From assembly GCF_963662755.1 (NCBI RefSeq), contig NZ_OY759725.1, forward strand, positions 1,811,781 through 1,875,780: a stretch of DNA of 64,000 nucleotides. The letters are read 5' to 3'. A program made the translations under genes and the position numbers. This document shows positions 16,511 through 25,496 of this stretch, in pieces. The stretch is from an uncultured Sulfurimonas sp. (GTDB lineage: Bacteria > Campylobacterota > Campylobacteria > Campylobacterales > Sulfurimonadaceae). Within the stretch, counting starts at the first letter, position 1. Each line of letters starts with the position of its first letter. Under the pieces are notes generated by a model. It was not told the origin of the DNA. It did no database searches and saw nothing but the letters and a program-made list of their open reading frames with translations.

Positions 16511-17902
16511 ATGAAAAATATTAAAATTATACTTGTTTTTATAGTGTTTTTAACGCTTAATTTAAGTGCTGATATAAATGGTGTGGGTTTTGCTCAAACA
16601 AATAAAGAAGCGAAAAAAGAAGCATTGGCAGATTTGAGTCAAGTTATAAAAAGTGAAGTTCGCTCAAGCTTTGAGTCTATCTCAAGTGTTAAAGCAAATC
16701 AAGGAAGTTCTTCTTCTGAATCAAATATAAAAATCAGTTCAAATCTTCCTATCTTAGGTGCAGAATTTACATTTATAGATAGAGAACTTGAGGTAGAAGC
16801 AAAGGTAAAATTATCTCCTCTTAAGGTCAATGCTCTTTATACCAAAAAACTTGAAAATCTAAATAAAGAGATAGAATCTTTGATAAAAGAGATTCAAAAA
16901 ACTAACTTAGCATCTCTAAAACAAGAGTTATACTCAGATGTATATTCACTTTTAAAAGAGTATGACAGATATGAAAGCGTTGCATTAATACTAGATGCAA
17001 AATTACCTTTAAGACCAAAAATAACAAAAGCTAAGGTAAAAATGGAGTTGATAAAACTTCATTCAAATATTGACTCATTAAAAATGGCAAGTCAAATTTT
17101 GGCAGAGAGTTTTAAAGAAAAAAATATCTATATTTATCCTCCACTTATGCAAAATAACACAACGGTTGCAGAGTTTGGCTCTGTTTTTATAAAAGAGTTT
17201 AAACCTATGTTAGAGTATGCTAAAAACCCTCAAGATGCTCTTTATCTTTTAGTTGGCGAATACATACTTTTAGATAATGCAATGATTTTAAACTATGAAC
17301 TTTTAGATAAAAAAACAAATGAAGTCTTAAGTTCAAAAACCATAAACATCGATGCTAAGGCATACAAAGGTATTCAAACAAGACCAAAAAATATAGACTT
17401 TGATGCTCTTTTAAACTCAGGAGTAATAAGTTCAAGCAGTTTGAAAGTCTCTCTAAATTCAAATAGAGGAAGTGAAAATTTACTCTTTAGAGATGCAGAA
17501 GATGTGGAGCTGTTTGTAAAATTAAACAAGATGGGATATTTTTATATTGTAGGATACACTCAAACTCAAAAAGGGACAATGTCTTATCTTTTAGAACTTC
17601 AAGAGGGTAGTGGAAGTTCTAAGTTTGTAAAGTTTGTAAATGCAGATGATGCCTCAAAATGGATAAGTTTGGGCGAGTTTAGCGTAGAAAAACCTTTTGG
17701 GGTAGAGAGTCTTCAAGTGATAGCATCTAACAAAAAAATAAAAACACTTCCAAGTGCAAAGTATAATGAAGATAGTGGTTATTATGTAATCTCAAGCGAC
17801 ATAGAAAAAGCACTAACTCAAACAAGAGGAATAAAAAAGAAAGTTAGTAAAAAAGTTGAATTTAGTGAGGATGTTATGAGTTTTACAACCATGAAGCACT
17901 AG
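16511..17902 (+). CDS. Exported DUF4384-domain protein with LPP20-like N-terminus
   Basis: 463 residues. A signal peptide (MKNIKIILVFIVFLTLNLSA) is followed by DINGVGFAQTNKEAKKEALADLSQVI, the form of LPP20/FlgP-type envelope proteins where a short strand precedes a helix rich in Ala and Lys. The C-terminal third (about 340-450) contains ELFVKLNKMGYFYIVGY, typical of DUF4384, a domain often attached to kinases and envelope proteins. The start ATG 16511 has AAGG seven bases upstream; ATG 16505 is too close. The protein is likely periplasmic or outer-membrane associated. No cysteine follows the signal sequence, so it is not a lipoprotein. Function is unknown. Confidence 0.6.
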   Translation: MKNIKIILVFIVFLTLNLSADINGVGFAQTNKEAKKEALADLSQVIKSEVRSSFESISSVKANQGSSSSESNIKISSNLPILGAEFTFIDRELEVEAKVKLSPLKVNALYTKKLENLNKEIESLIKEIQKTNLASLKQELYSDVYSLLKEYDRYESVALILDAKLPLRPKITKAKVKMELIKLHSNIDSLKMASQILAESFKEKNIYIYPPLMQNNTTVAEFGSVFIKEFKPMLEYAKNPQDALYLLVGEYILLDNAMILNYELLDKKTNEVLSSKTINIDAKAYKGIQTRPKNIDFDALLNSGVISSSSLKVSLNSNRGSENLLFRDAEDVELFVKLNKMGYFYIVGYTQTQKGTMSYLLELQEGSGSSKFVKFVNADDASKWISLGEFSVEKPFGVESLQVIASNKKIKTLPSAKYNEDSGYYVISSDIEKALTQTRGIKKKVSKKVEFSEDVMSFTTMKH

Positions 17903-17960
17903 AGTTTTTAAATAGATGAATTTTGATATAATAGTATAAGAAAGAATGAAAGGATTTTTT

Positions 17961-18440
17961 ATGGAACTAGGTTATTTGGATATTTTGTTAATTATTGCAG
18001 GTGTTGGAGTTGGCTATTTTGTAAGTTATGTTAAGTCTAGGTTTGAGGTTGGTGCGCATAAAAAAGAGTTAAAAGAGTATAAAGAGCATCTAAATAGACA
18101 GATGAAAATTACAAATGAAGGTAGTAAAAATATTGAAAAGGAGCTTGATCAGTTTAAAAAAGAGAATGAAAATTTAAGAGTTTCAGTTAAAACTTTAGGA
18201 CAAAAACCTGGTCGTGCAGAACTTAGACTTTTAAATATTTATGATGGAGCTTTGCGAAAAATGATGCTAAAAGCACCTGGTTTTTCATCAGCATGGGAAA
18301 TCTCTCTTCAAGAAGCAGAGCGTGAATATGAAGAGAATGAAAAAGGTTTTAAATCAATCATAAAAAAAGTTTTTGGACCAAGTATAGCTCAGCAAACAGA
18401 ATCAGGGCATGAAGAGTCTAAAAAAGATGGTTTTAGTTAA
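17961..18440 (+). CDS. Membrane-anchored coiled-coil protein of unknown function
   Basis: 159 residues. One N-terminal transmembrane helix (DILLIIAGVGVGYFVSYV) precedes a charged coiled coil (about 28-80). A compact C-terminal part follows (GRAELRLLNIYDGALRKMMLKAPGFSSAWEISLQEAE). AAAGGA lies eight bases before ATG 17961, which decides it over ATG 17946; a TATAAT is at 17927-17932. The single helix plus cytoplasmic coil recalls YhcB/ZapG-like proteins in outline only. I do not recognise the C-terminal region. Confidence 0.6.
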   Translation: MELGYLDILLIIAGVGVGYFVSYVKSRFEVGAHKKELKEYKEHLNRQMKITNEGSKNIEKELDQFKKENENLRVSVKTLGQKPGRAELRLLNIYDGALRKMMLKAPGFSSAWEISLQEAEREYEENEKGFKSIIKKVFGPSIAQQTESGHEESKKDGFS

Positions 18441-18506
18441 GATAACCTTCTTGTTATATAGCTTTTGGTATAATCGCGACAATTTTACTAAAAGTGAGCT
18501 ATAAAG

Positions 18507-19412
18507 ATGGTTGCATCTGACATTCAAGACTTCGCAGCAGGTCGGACTAAGGCTAGGGCTTATTTTTGTTATCTTTTTTCTAAGAATATTCCAAATAGAC
18601 TTCCTTCATTAACGGTAGAGATGATTCTACCTCGTCTTTTAAAGATAAAAGCTGATTTAGAAAATTGTGAAGGTATATATCTTTTAGATTATAAAGGTGT
18701 GCAAGTTACACCTACTTTTACATCTACAAGCAAAATAGACGATGATATCGGAAAAATAAGAGCTGATCGTGCTTATTATTATCGTGCTGCAAAAGAGGGT
18801 AGATGTACTATTACAGACCCTTATCCATCTTTAATAACACAAGACTTAACGGTTACTGCATCTCAACCAATTTTTAGTGAAGATGGAACACTTAAGTATG
18901 TAGCTTGTTTGGATATGCCTTTAAATGAAGTTCTTAAGATTTCTCATTTAAATACATATGATACTTTTTTTGCAAGAATGTTTAAAATTGGATATGCAAT
19001 GTTTGCTTTTGCACTTATTGCAGTAGCACTTCTTCTATTTTCGCATGGTGTTAAAAGTTTTTTTGTAAATGAGATTACAATTTCACACTTAATAGTTAAT
19101 GATATGTTTAAAGCTACAATTTTATTAACACTATCTTTAGCCATATTTGATTTAGCCAAAACTCTTATAGAAGAGGAAATTTTAGGGCGACATAAAGAGC
19201 AAAATATATCTGGTCCTCATAAAACTATGGTTAAGTTTTTAGGTTCTATTATTATTGCTTTATCCATTGAAGCTTTAATGTTAGTATTTAAATTTGCAAT
19301 TACAGACCCTCAGATGCTCCTGTACTCTATGTACATTATTGGTGGGGTTGCACTCTTGGTTACAAGTTTAGCAATATATATAAAATTTACAAAAGTTGAA
19401 AGTGATTCATGA
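18507..19412 (+). CDS. Membrane protein with PDC/Cache sensor domain
   Basis: 301 residues. Residues about 15-150 form a Cache/PDC-like ligand-binding domain (LENCEGIYLLDYKGVQVTPTF, RADRAYYYRAAKEG, LTVTASQPIFSEDGTLKYVACLDMPL). Four hydrophobic segments follow (about 162-180, 190-215, 240-265, 272-292). Unusually, the sensor comes first without a preceding membrane helix, and there is no kinase, GGDEF or chemotaxis output domain. The last bases overlap hisH by four (ATGA), so the two are translationally coupled. An extended -10 GGTATAAT ends at 18474. A membrane sensor passing signal to a separate partner is possible. Confidence 0.7.
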   Translation: MVASDIQDFAAGRTKARAYFCYLFSKNIPNRLPSLTVEMILPRLLKIKADLENCEGIYLLDYKGVQVTPTFTSTSKIDDDIGKIRADRAYYYRAAKEGRCTITDPYPSLITQDLTVTASQPIFSEDGTLKYVACLDMPLNEVLKISHLNTYDTFFARMFKIGYAMFAFALIAVALLLFSHGVKSFFVNEITISHLIVNDMFKATILLTLSLAIFDLAKTLIEEEILGRHKEQNISGPHKTMVKFLGSIIIALSIEALMLVFKFAITDPQMLLYSMYIIGGVALLVTSLAIYIKFTKVESDS

Positions 19413-20020
19413 TAGCAATAGTTGATTATAATATGGGAAACTTGGCAAGTGTGCAAAATGCATTTGCTAAGTTAGGTGAAGATACAGTTATAGAGAGTGA
19501 TCCAGATAAGTTTAAGGATTATGATAAGCTTGTGCTTCCAGGCGTTGGTGCGTTTGGTGATGCTATGGAGCACTTAAGAGATAGAAATATGATAGGTGCT
19601 CTAAAAGAGTATGCTTTGAGTGGAAAATATATGCTTGGCATCTGTTTGGGGATGCAGTTGTTATTTGAGAGCAGTGAAGAGTTTGGTAAGCATGAAGGAC
19701 TAGGACTTATAAAGGGAAGTGTAACAGCTTTTGATAGTAGTAGATTTAGTGAACCTTTAAAAATTCCTCATATGGGATGGAACAGAATGTTTACCTCAAA
19801 ACACCCACTTTTTGAAAATTTAGATGAGGAACATTATCTCTATTTTGTGCATACTTATCATGTAAATTGTACAAATAAAGAAGATATTATCGGTACTACA
19901 AATTATGGTTATGATTTTACATCAGCTGTATGTAGAAAAAATGTAATGGGCTTTCAACCTCACCCTGAAAAAAGCCATAAAAATGGCTTGCATATACTAG
20001 AAAATTTTATAAAACTATAA
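19409..20020 (+). CDS. hisH: Imidazole glycerol phosphate synthase, glutaminase subunit
   Basis: 203 residues, class I glutamine amidotransferase. HisH hydrolyses glutamine and channels ammonia to HisF. The triad is visible: Cys in LGICLGMQLLFE (about 80), and His/Glu in GFQPHPEKS (about 187/189). The oxyanion strand is VLPGVGAFGDAM. Length is standard. It overlaps the PDC-sensor gene by four bases and is followed by hairpin-rich DNA and hisA; hisF is not in the window. Confidence 0.96.
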   Translation: MIAIVDYNMGNLASVQNAFAKLGEDTVIESDPDKFKDYDKLVLPGVGAFGDAMEHLRDRNMIGALKEYALSGKYMLGICLGMQLLFESSEEFGKHEGLGLIKGSVTAFDSSRFSEPLKIPHMGWNRMFTSKHPLFENLDEEHYLYFVHTYHVNCTNKEDIIGTTNYGYDFTSAVCRKNVMGFQPHPEKSHKNGLHILENFIKL

Positions 20021-20036
20021 AGAGGCACGATCCGAT

Positions 20037-20112
20037 TTCGTTACACCTCTCCTGAGGTGTAACGAATTTTCTATGCATCCCATCTCGGGAGAGGATGGAA
20101 CGATAGAGAATT
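20037..20112 (+). repeat. Hairpin cluster between hisH and hisA
   Basis: A perfect 13-bp stem, TTCGTTACACCTC (20037-20049) / GAGGTGTAACGAA (20054-20066), has loop TCCT and is followed by TTTTC. It is adjoined by a second, bulged stem CCATCTC (20080-20086) / GAGGATGG (20091-20098). AATTTTCTAT (20065-20074) can pair with ATAGAGAATT (20103-20112) around the second stem. The first stem could act as an attenuating terminator before hisA. It is much more structured and richer in GC than the surrounding DNA. Confidence 0.75.
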
Positions 20113-20142
20113 TATAAAATAAATTATAAGGAAATAAAAACA

Positions 20143-20853
20143 ATGACACTTTACCCAGCAATAGATTTAAAAGATGGAAAAGCAGTTAGACTTACAAAAG
20201 GTTTGATGGATAGTGCAAAAATTTATTCAGATGAACCTTGGAGTTTAGTTAAAAAATTTGAAGAAATGGGTGCAAAATGGGTGCATCTGGTTGATTTAAA
20301 TGGTGCATTTGCAGGAGAGCCAAAAAACCTTGAGCAAATTATAAAAATAAGACAAAACTGTAATGTTAAGTTAGAGTTAGGTGGAGGAATACGTGATGAA
20401 GAGACCATTAAAAAAATGTTGGATATTGGCATAGATAGAATAATTTTAGGTTCAATCGCAGTAAAAAATCCAGAATTTGTTAAAGAGATGGCTTCAAAAT
20501 ACCCTATAGCAGTTGGAATAGATGCTATTGATGGTTATGTTGCTGTCGAGGGCTGGGGAGAAGTTAGCAATATGAAAGCGACTGATCTTGCTCGTAAATT
20601 TGCAGATGCAGGTGTTGAAGCTATAATTTGTACTGATGTGGGTAAAGATGGAACACTTTCTGGTGTAAATGTTGAGTTCACACTAGACATTGCAAGGACA
20701 AGTGGAATTAGTACTATTGCAAGTGGTGGAGTCAAAGATGCAAATGATATAGAGGCTTTAATAGCCACTAAAGAGGTTGATGGAGTGATTATAGGAAAAG
20801 CTTACTATGAAGGAACTTTAGATTTACCAAAGATGTTTAAGCTTCTTGATTAA
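20143..20853 (+). CDS. hisA: Phosphoribosylformimino-5-aminoimidazole carboxamide ribotide isomerase
   Basis: 236 residues, TIM barrel. It catalyses the Amadori rearrangement of ProFAR in histidine synthesis. Motifs: [15 protein letters not shown] (catalytic Asp8-equivalent), [24 protein letters not shown] (first phosphate site), and the second half repeat [18 protein letters not shown] with the catalytic Asp, then [13 protein letters not shown] and [11 protein letters not shown] (second phosphate site). Length and both half barrels are complete. Confidence 0.97.
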   Translation: MTLYPAIDLKDGKAVRLTKGLMDSAKIYSDEPWSLVKKFEEMGAKWVHLVDLNGAFAGEPKNLEQIIKIRQNCNVKLELGGGIRDEETIKKMLDIGIDRIILGSIAVKNPEFVKEMASKYPIAVGIDAIDGYVAVEGWGEVSNMKATDLARKFADAGVEAIICTDVGKDGTLSGVNVEFTLDIARTSGISTIASGGVKDANDIEALIATKEVDGVIIGKAYYEGTLDLPKMFKLLD

Positions 20854-20927
20854 TGGTAAAAAAACAAAAATTTAGATATTATTTGATTATAAATTTTGCA
20901 AAATATATTTTTTAAAAAGGATTTCAA

Positions 20928-21302
20928 TTGAAATTACTTGTAGTTGATGATAGTTCTACAATGCGTCGTATTATTAAAAATACTTTGGCTCGTTTAGGCT
21001 ATAAAGATATTTTAGAAGGTGCTGACGGTCTTGAAGGTTGGGCTCAAATAGATGCCAATCCTGATGTGGAAATGTTAATTACTGACTGGAATATGCCAGA
21101 GATGAATGGACTAGAATTAGTTAAAAAAGTTCGTGCAGATGCGCGTTTTAAAGATACACCTATAATTATGGTTACAACTGAGGGTGGAAAAGCAGAGGTA
21201 ATTACTGCATTAAAAGCAGGTGTTAATAACTATATCGTTAAGCCATTTACTCCACAAGTTTTAAAAGAAAAACTTAGTGCTGTAATGGGTGTTGCCCAGT
21301 AA
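20928..21302 (+). CDS. cheY: Chemotaxis response regulator CheY
   Basis: 124 residues, a single receiver domain. Acidic pocket Asp7-Asp8, phosphoacceptor Asp53 (LITDWNMPEMNG), switch Thr in MVTTEGG, and the conserved Lys in IVKPFTP. W-N-M-P after the phospho-Asp and the high match to the CheY consensus point to the flagellar-motor CheY. The start is TTG 20928 with AAAAAGGA upstream. Its stop overlaps the start of prmA (TAATG). It lies about 9 kb from cheV-cheA-cheW, as is usual in this phylum. Confidence 0.95.
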   Translation: MKLLVVDDSSTMRRIIKNTLARLGYKDILEGADGLEGWAQIDANPDVEMLITDWNMPEMNGLELVKKVRADARFKDTPIIMVTTEGGKAEVITALKAGVNNYIVKPFTPQVLKEKLSAVMGVAQ

Positions 21303-22129
21303 TGCAGGAGTACTACTACGAATTAGTAGTTAATGTTTCGTCTCACAAAGAGTTGTTTGCAGACTTTTTGCAAGATACGATACCTGTAGGTTTTGAAGAG
21401 TCAGATTCTGGCTTTACTATTAGAAGTGAAGATGAACTTGATACTATTGTTTGGGGTTTAGAGCAATTTTGTGAAGCTTTACAAAAAGCCTTAGATGAGA
21501 CAATAGAACTTGAATGTACTCAGCAAAAACTTCCAAATAGTGACTGGGTTGAAATGTATCAAAAAAGTATAACTCCTCTTGCTATAGATAAATTTTATAT
21601 TCATCCAACTTGGAATGAAGAAAATCCAGATTTGATTAACATCGCTATAGATCCAGCCTTAGCATTTGGAACAGGACATCATCCAACAACAGCTTCATCT
21701 CTTAGAGGTATTTCTAAATATGTTAAAAAAGGTGACTCTGTTATAGATGTAGGATGCGGAAGTGGAATACTTGGCATAGCAGCAATAAAGCTAGGAGCAA
21801 TTGTAGAAGCTTGTGATACTGATATAGTTTCAGTTCAAAATAGTATAGAAAATGCAAAATTAAATCATATAGAATTTTCAAAAATTTGGGAAGGTTCATG
21901 TTCTTTAAGTTCTTCTAAATATGATATTGTTGTAGCAAATATAGTAGCAGATGTTTTAACATTTATAGCCAAAGATTTAAAGCAAGCCTTAAAAGATGAT
22001 GGAATATTAATATTATCAGGCATTTTAGACAAGTATGAAACTAAAGTTTTAAATTTTTACAAAGATTGTGAAATCATTGAGAGAATAGCAGAACAAGAGT
22101 GGGTAACACTCATATTAAAAAGAAAATAA
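21302..22129 (+). CDS. prmA: Ribosomal protein L11 methyltransferase
   Basis: 275 residues. PrmA trimethylates lysines of ribosomal protein L11 using S-adenosylmethionine. The C-terminal Rossmann methyltransferase shows FGTGHHPTT (post-substrate loop typical of PrmA), VIDVGCGSGILGIAAIKLGA (SAM motif I) and DIVVANIVADVL (motif IV N-[IV]-x-A-[DN]). The N-terminal part (1-90) is the small L11-docking domain. The ATG shares a base with the cheY stop. ftsH follows after 17 bases. Confidence 0.93.
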   Translation: MQEYYYELVVNVSSHKELFADFLQDTIPVGFEESDSGFTIRSEDELDTIVWGLEQFCEALQKALDETIELECTQQKLPNSDWVEMYQKSITPLAIDKFYIHPTWNEENPDLINIAIDPALAFGTGHHPTTASSLRGISKYVKKGDSVIDVGCGSGILGIAAIKLGAIVEACDTDIVSVQNSIENAKLNHIEFSKIWEGSCSLSSSKYDIVVANIVADVLTFIAKDLKQALKDDGILILSGILDKYETKVLNFYKDCEIIERIAEQEWVTLILKRK

Positions 22130-22146
22130 ATGAAAAGAGATAGATA

Positions 22147-24147
22147 ATGTCAAATCAAAATTCAAATAATGGTAATAAAAACAATAACTTTTTTAATAAT
22201 AATCCATTAATAACTTTTGCAATTTTTTCAGTAGTAATTATACTGCTGTTTAAAGCCTTAGTTGGGGATGGAGCAGGCTTAGAAAATGCAGGTGCAAATA
22301 ACAGAAAAACAAAGCAAGTTAGTTATTCAGAGTTAAAAACTTTAGTTGAAAGCAAAAGTGTATCAAATGTTAGTATTGGACAGACTTATATTAAAGCTGT
22401 AGCTACGGATGGAACAGTCTATACAACAAGAATTGTAAAGGGTGATACAAAACTTGTAGAATTGCTTGATAAACAAGGTATCCAATATAGTGGTTTTAGC
22501 GAGACAAACTGGTTTACCGAAATGTTTGGATGGTTGTTTCCCTTTTTAATAATTATAGCTATCTGGATGTTTTTTGCAGGAAGAATGCAAAAAAGTATGG
22601 GTGGTGGTTTGTTAGGAATGGGCAATTCTAAAAAAATGGTTAATTCTGAAAAACCTAGCACCAAGTTTGATGATGTGGCTGGTGTTGAAGAAGCAAAAGA
22701 AGAAGTTCAAGAGATAGTTGATTTTTTAAAATATCCTGCTCGTTATGTAGAGATAGGTGCAAAGATTCCAAAAGGTGTACTTTTAGTAGGTTCTCCTGGT
22801 ACTGGTAAAACACTTCTAGCTAAAGCTGTTGCAGGTGAGGCTGATGTTCCATTTTTCTCTGTAAGTGGTTCTTCTTTTATAGAGATGTTTGTAGGTGTTG
22901 GTGCAGCTCGTGTTCGTGACTTGTTTGAACAAGCTAAGAAAGATGCGCCAAGTATAATCTTTATAGATGAGATAGATGCTATTGGTAAGAGTCGTGCAGC
23001 AGGTGCTATGATGGGTGGAAATGATGAAAGAGAACAAACTCTAAACCAACTACTTGCAGAGATGGATGGTTTTGGAACTGATACTCCTGTAATTATCTTA
23101 GCCGCTACAAATAGACCTGAAGTTTTAGACCAAGCACTTTTACGTCCAGGTCGTTTTGATAGACAAGTTCTTGTGGATAAACCAGACTTTGAGGGTCGTG
23201 TTAAAATTCTTAAAGTACATATGAAAAACGTTAAAATGGACAGTGATGTAGAGATTGAAGAGATAGCTCGTTTAACTGCAGGTTTAGCTGGTGCAGACTT
23301 AGCAAATGTAATAAATGAAGCTGCGCTTTTAGCTGGTAGAAAAAGTCAAAAAACTGTTAAACAAAAAGATTTGTTTGAGTCGGTTGAGAGAGCTATAGCT
23401 GGACTTGCAAAAAAATCTCGTAGAATCAATCCTAAAGAGAAAAAAATAGTAGCATACCATGAGAGTGGTCATGCTCTTTTAGCTGAAACAACAAAAGGAG
23501 CTAAGAAAGTTTCTAAAGTTTCTATTGTTCCTCGTGGTTTAGCAGCGCTTGGATACACTCTTAATAAGCCAGAAGAAGATAAGTTTATGATGCAACGTCA
23601 TGAAATGTGGGCAGAAGTAGATGTACTTCTTGGCGGTCGAGCAGCTGAACAGGTATTTATTGGAGAGATTTCTACAGGAGCTGGTAACGATTTGGAGAGA
23701 GCTACTGACATTATAAAATCTATGGTGCAAACTTATGGTATGAGCGATGTGGCTGGATTAATGGTTTTAGAAAAAAGCAGACAATCTTTCCTCGGTGGTG
23801 GACAACAAGCATCTCGTGAATATAGTGATAATATGGCTGAAAAGATGGATGATTTTATTAAAACTTCTTTAACTGAGCGTTATGATGCTGTTGTATCTCG
23901 TCTTGAAGAGTATAGAGAAGCTATAGAAGATATGGTAAAACTTCTTTACAAAAAAGAAAATATTACTGGTGAAGAAGTTAGAGAGATTATTATCAATTTT
24001 GAAAAAGAAAATAATATTGAATCTAAAGTCGTAGAATCAGTTGATGATATAGAAGAAGAGTTAAGAGAAGATGCTAAAATGGCTGATAAAGATAGTAAAA
24101 AAATTGATAGTATAAATAACGATACTGGAAGAGATGATGAACAATAA
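22147..24147 (+). CDS. ftsH: ATP-dependent zinc metalloprotease FtsH
   Basis: 666 residues. A membrane-bound AAA+ protease that degrades misfolded membrane proteins and regulatory substrates, and controls LPS synthesis in enteric bacteria. Visible: an Asn-rich N-terminus, TM1 about 17-38, a periplasmic domain, TM2 about 130-147, then Walker A GSPGTGKTLLAKA, Walker B IIFIDEIDAI, SRH NRPEVLDQALLRPGRFDR, the zinc motif HESGH (about 439-443), and the third ligand Asp in STGAGNDLERAT. The C-terminal tail is acidic (DDIEEELRED). It overlaps the next gene by 14 bases. Confidence 0.97.
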   Translation: MSNQNSNNGNKNNNFFNNNPLITFAIFSVVIILLFKALVGDGAGLENAGANNRKTKQVSYSELKTLVESKSVSNVSIGQTYIKAVATDGTVYTTRIVKGDTKLVELLDKQGIQYSGFSETNWFTEMFGWLFPFLIIIAIWMFFAGRMQKSMGGGLLGMGNSKKMVNSEKPSTKFDDVAGVEEAKEEVQEIVDFLKYPARYVEIGAKIPKGVLLVGSPGTGKTLLAKAVAGEADVPFFSVSGSSFIEMFVGVGAARVRDLFEQAKKDAPSIIFIDEIDAIGKSRAAGAMMGGNDEREQTLNQLLAEMDGFGTDTPVIILAATNRPEVLDQALLRPGRFDRQVLVDKPDFEGRVKILKVHMKNVKMDSDVEIEEIARLTAGLAGADLANVINEAALLAGRKSQKTVKQKDLFESVERAIAGLAKKSRRINPKEKKIVAYHESGHALLAETTKGAKKVSKVSIVPRGLAALGYTLNKPEEDKFMMQRHEMWAEVDVLLGGRAAEQVFIGEISTGAGNDLERATDIIKSMVQTYGMSDVAGLMVLEKSRQSFLGGGQQASREYSDNMAEKMDDFIKTSLTERYDAVVSRLEEYREAIEDMVKLLYKKENITGEEVREIIINFEKENNIESKVVESVDDIEEELREDAKMADKDSKKIDSINNDTGRDDEQ

Positions 24148-24769
24148 TTTATTACCAATTGCAAAAGAGGGCTTTAGTCGTATAGGTTTTAGCATAATTG
24201 CATTTATATTATTTGCTATCTTAGATTTTGAAATTTTTGCATTTTTTGCATTTTTATTATTGATTTTTTTAGCGTTTGTGTATAGAAACCCTGAAAGAGT
24301 TATTCCTAATTTTGAAGATAAAAGCGTTGTAAGTCCTGTGGATGGTATTGTCCAATCAATAGAAGAAGTTGAAGATGCAGAGTATGCTTACAAAATAAAA
24401 ATAAATAGCAGTCTTTTAAATGTATCACTACTTCGTACTCCTCTTAGTTCTCAAGTGCAAAGTTTGGAGCTTAAACATGGTTCAAGATTATCGCAATTAT
24501 CTCCATTAGCAAAAGATCTTAACGAAAGAGTTGAGTTGATTTTTGTAGATGCTAATCAAAACAAAGTAAAAGTAAAACATATGTTAAAAAGAAGTTTTGA
24601 TAACATTAAAGTAGATGCCATTACAAAGCAAAAGTTAGTTCAAGGTAGTAGATACGGACTTATGGTTAATGGTGTTAGCACTTTATATTTACCTAGAAAT
24701 TTTAGGATTAATGTAAGCATAGGACAAGAAGTAACTGCATCTCAATCATTAGTAGGATATTTTTCATAA
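24134..24769 (+). CDS. Phosphatidylserine decarboxylase-like membrane protein, probably non-catalytic
   Basis: 211 residues. Two hydrophobic segments (about 18-50) precede YRNPERVIP and SPVDGIVQSIEEVED, both hallmarks of short Psd proteins. Aligning by eye to that family, the conserved D-V-H-x-x-R becomes NVSLLR (His lost). The self-cleavage G-S region ahead of the final YLP becomes GLMVNGVSTLYLP, where the pyruvoyl-forming serine is not in place. I therefore expect a structural homologue without decarboxylase activity. It overlaps ftsH by 14 bases and lies just before pssA. The ftsH-psd-like-pssA order matches what I recall from Campylobacter jejuni. Confidence 0.7.
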   Translation: MMNNNLLPIAKEGFSRIGFSIIAFILFAILDFEIFAFFAFLLLIFLAFVYRNPERVIPNFEDKSVVSPVDGIVQSIEEVEDAEYAYKIKINSSLLNVSLLRTPLSSQVQSLELKHGSRLSQLSPLAKDLNERVELIFVDANQNKVKVKHMLKRSFDNIKVDAITKQKLVQGSRYGLMVNGVSTLYLPRNFRINVSIGQEVTASQSLVGYFS

Positions 24770-24772
24770 TAA

Positions 24773-25492
24773 ATGAGAAAAACACCTACTAACCTTATAT
24801 ACATACTCCCAAATCTTTTTACTGCAGCATCTATATTTTCTGGAATATTTAGTATTATAAATGCTGTTAATGGCAACTTTGAAAAAGCTGCTTGGCTTAT
24901 AATGCTCTCTTTAATCTTTGATGGATTGGATGGCAGAGTTGCAAGACTTACAAATACCTGTTCAAAATTTGGAGTAGAATTTGATTCTTTAGCAGATATA
25001 GTTGCTTTTGGAGTAGCTCCGGCACTTTTAATGTATCTTTTTGTTGGTCATGAATTTGGACGTTTTGGTATTGTGGCATCGGCTTTATTTGTTATATTTG
25101 GAGCTATAAGGTTAGCTAGATTTAATGTTATGACTGTAAGTAGCGAGCCTTCTGTATTTATTGGTGTACCTATTCCAACTGCTGCTGTATTCGTTTCTTT
25201 GCTTGTTTTACTTTTTGATAAATATGATTTTCACGATGATTACGCTTTAGTACTTATCTCTTTATCTATTTTGGTTTCTATTTTGATGATAAGCAATATC
25301 CGTTATCCAAGCTTTAAAAAGATAGATTTTACTCCTAAACATGCTATGAAATTTTTTGTTATTATTTTAATAACTCTGCTTATAGTTTTTATGTATCCAA
25401 TAGAAGGTTTTTCTTTTATATTTATCTTTTATATAGTTTATGGTTTAGTGCGCGCTTTAATGTTGATGCCAAAGAGCTTAAGCAAAAAATAA
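24773..25492 (+). CDS. pssA: CDP-diacylglycerol-serine O-phosphatidyltransferase
   Basis: 239 residues, integral membrane CDP-alcohol phosphatidyltransferase. It makes phosphatidylserine from CDP-diacylglycerol and serine, the step before phosphatidylethanolamine. The diagnostic D-G-x2-[DG]-x-x-A-R-x8-G-x3-D-x3-D is seen as DGLDGRVARL...FGVEFDSLAD (about 47-75). Six or so hydrophobic helices follow the usual layout. It starts three bases after the psd-like stop and ends four bases from a convergent TPR gene. Confidence 0.94.
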   Translation: MRKTPTNLIYILPNLFTAASIFSGIFSIINAVNGNFEKAAWLIMLSLIFDGLDGRVARLTNTCSKFGVEFDSLADIVAFGVAPALLMYLFVGHEFGRFGIVASALFVIFGAIRLARFNVMTVSSEPSVFIGVPIPTAAVFVSLLVLLFDKYDFHDDYALVLISLSILVSILMISNIRYPSFKKIDFTPKHAMKFFVIILITLLIVFMYPIEGFSFIFIFYIVYGLVRALMLMPKSLSKK

Positions 25493-25496
25493 ACTT

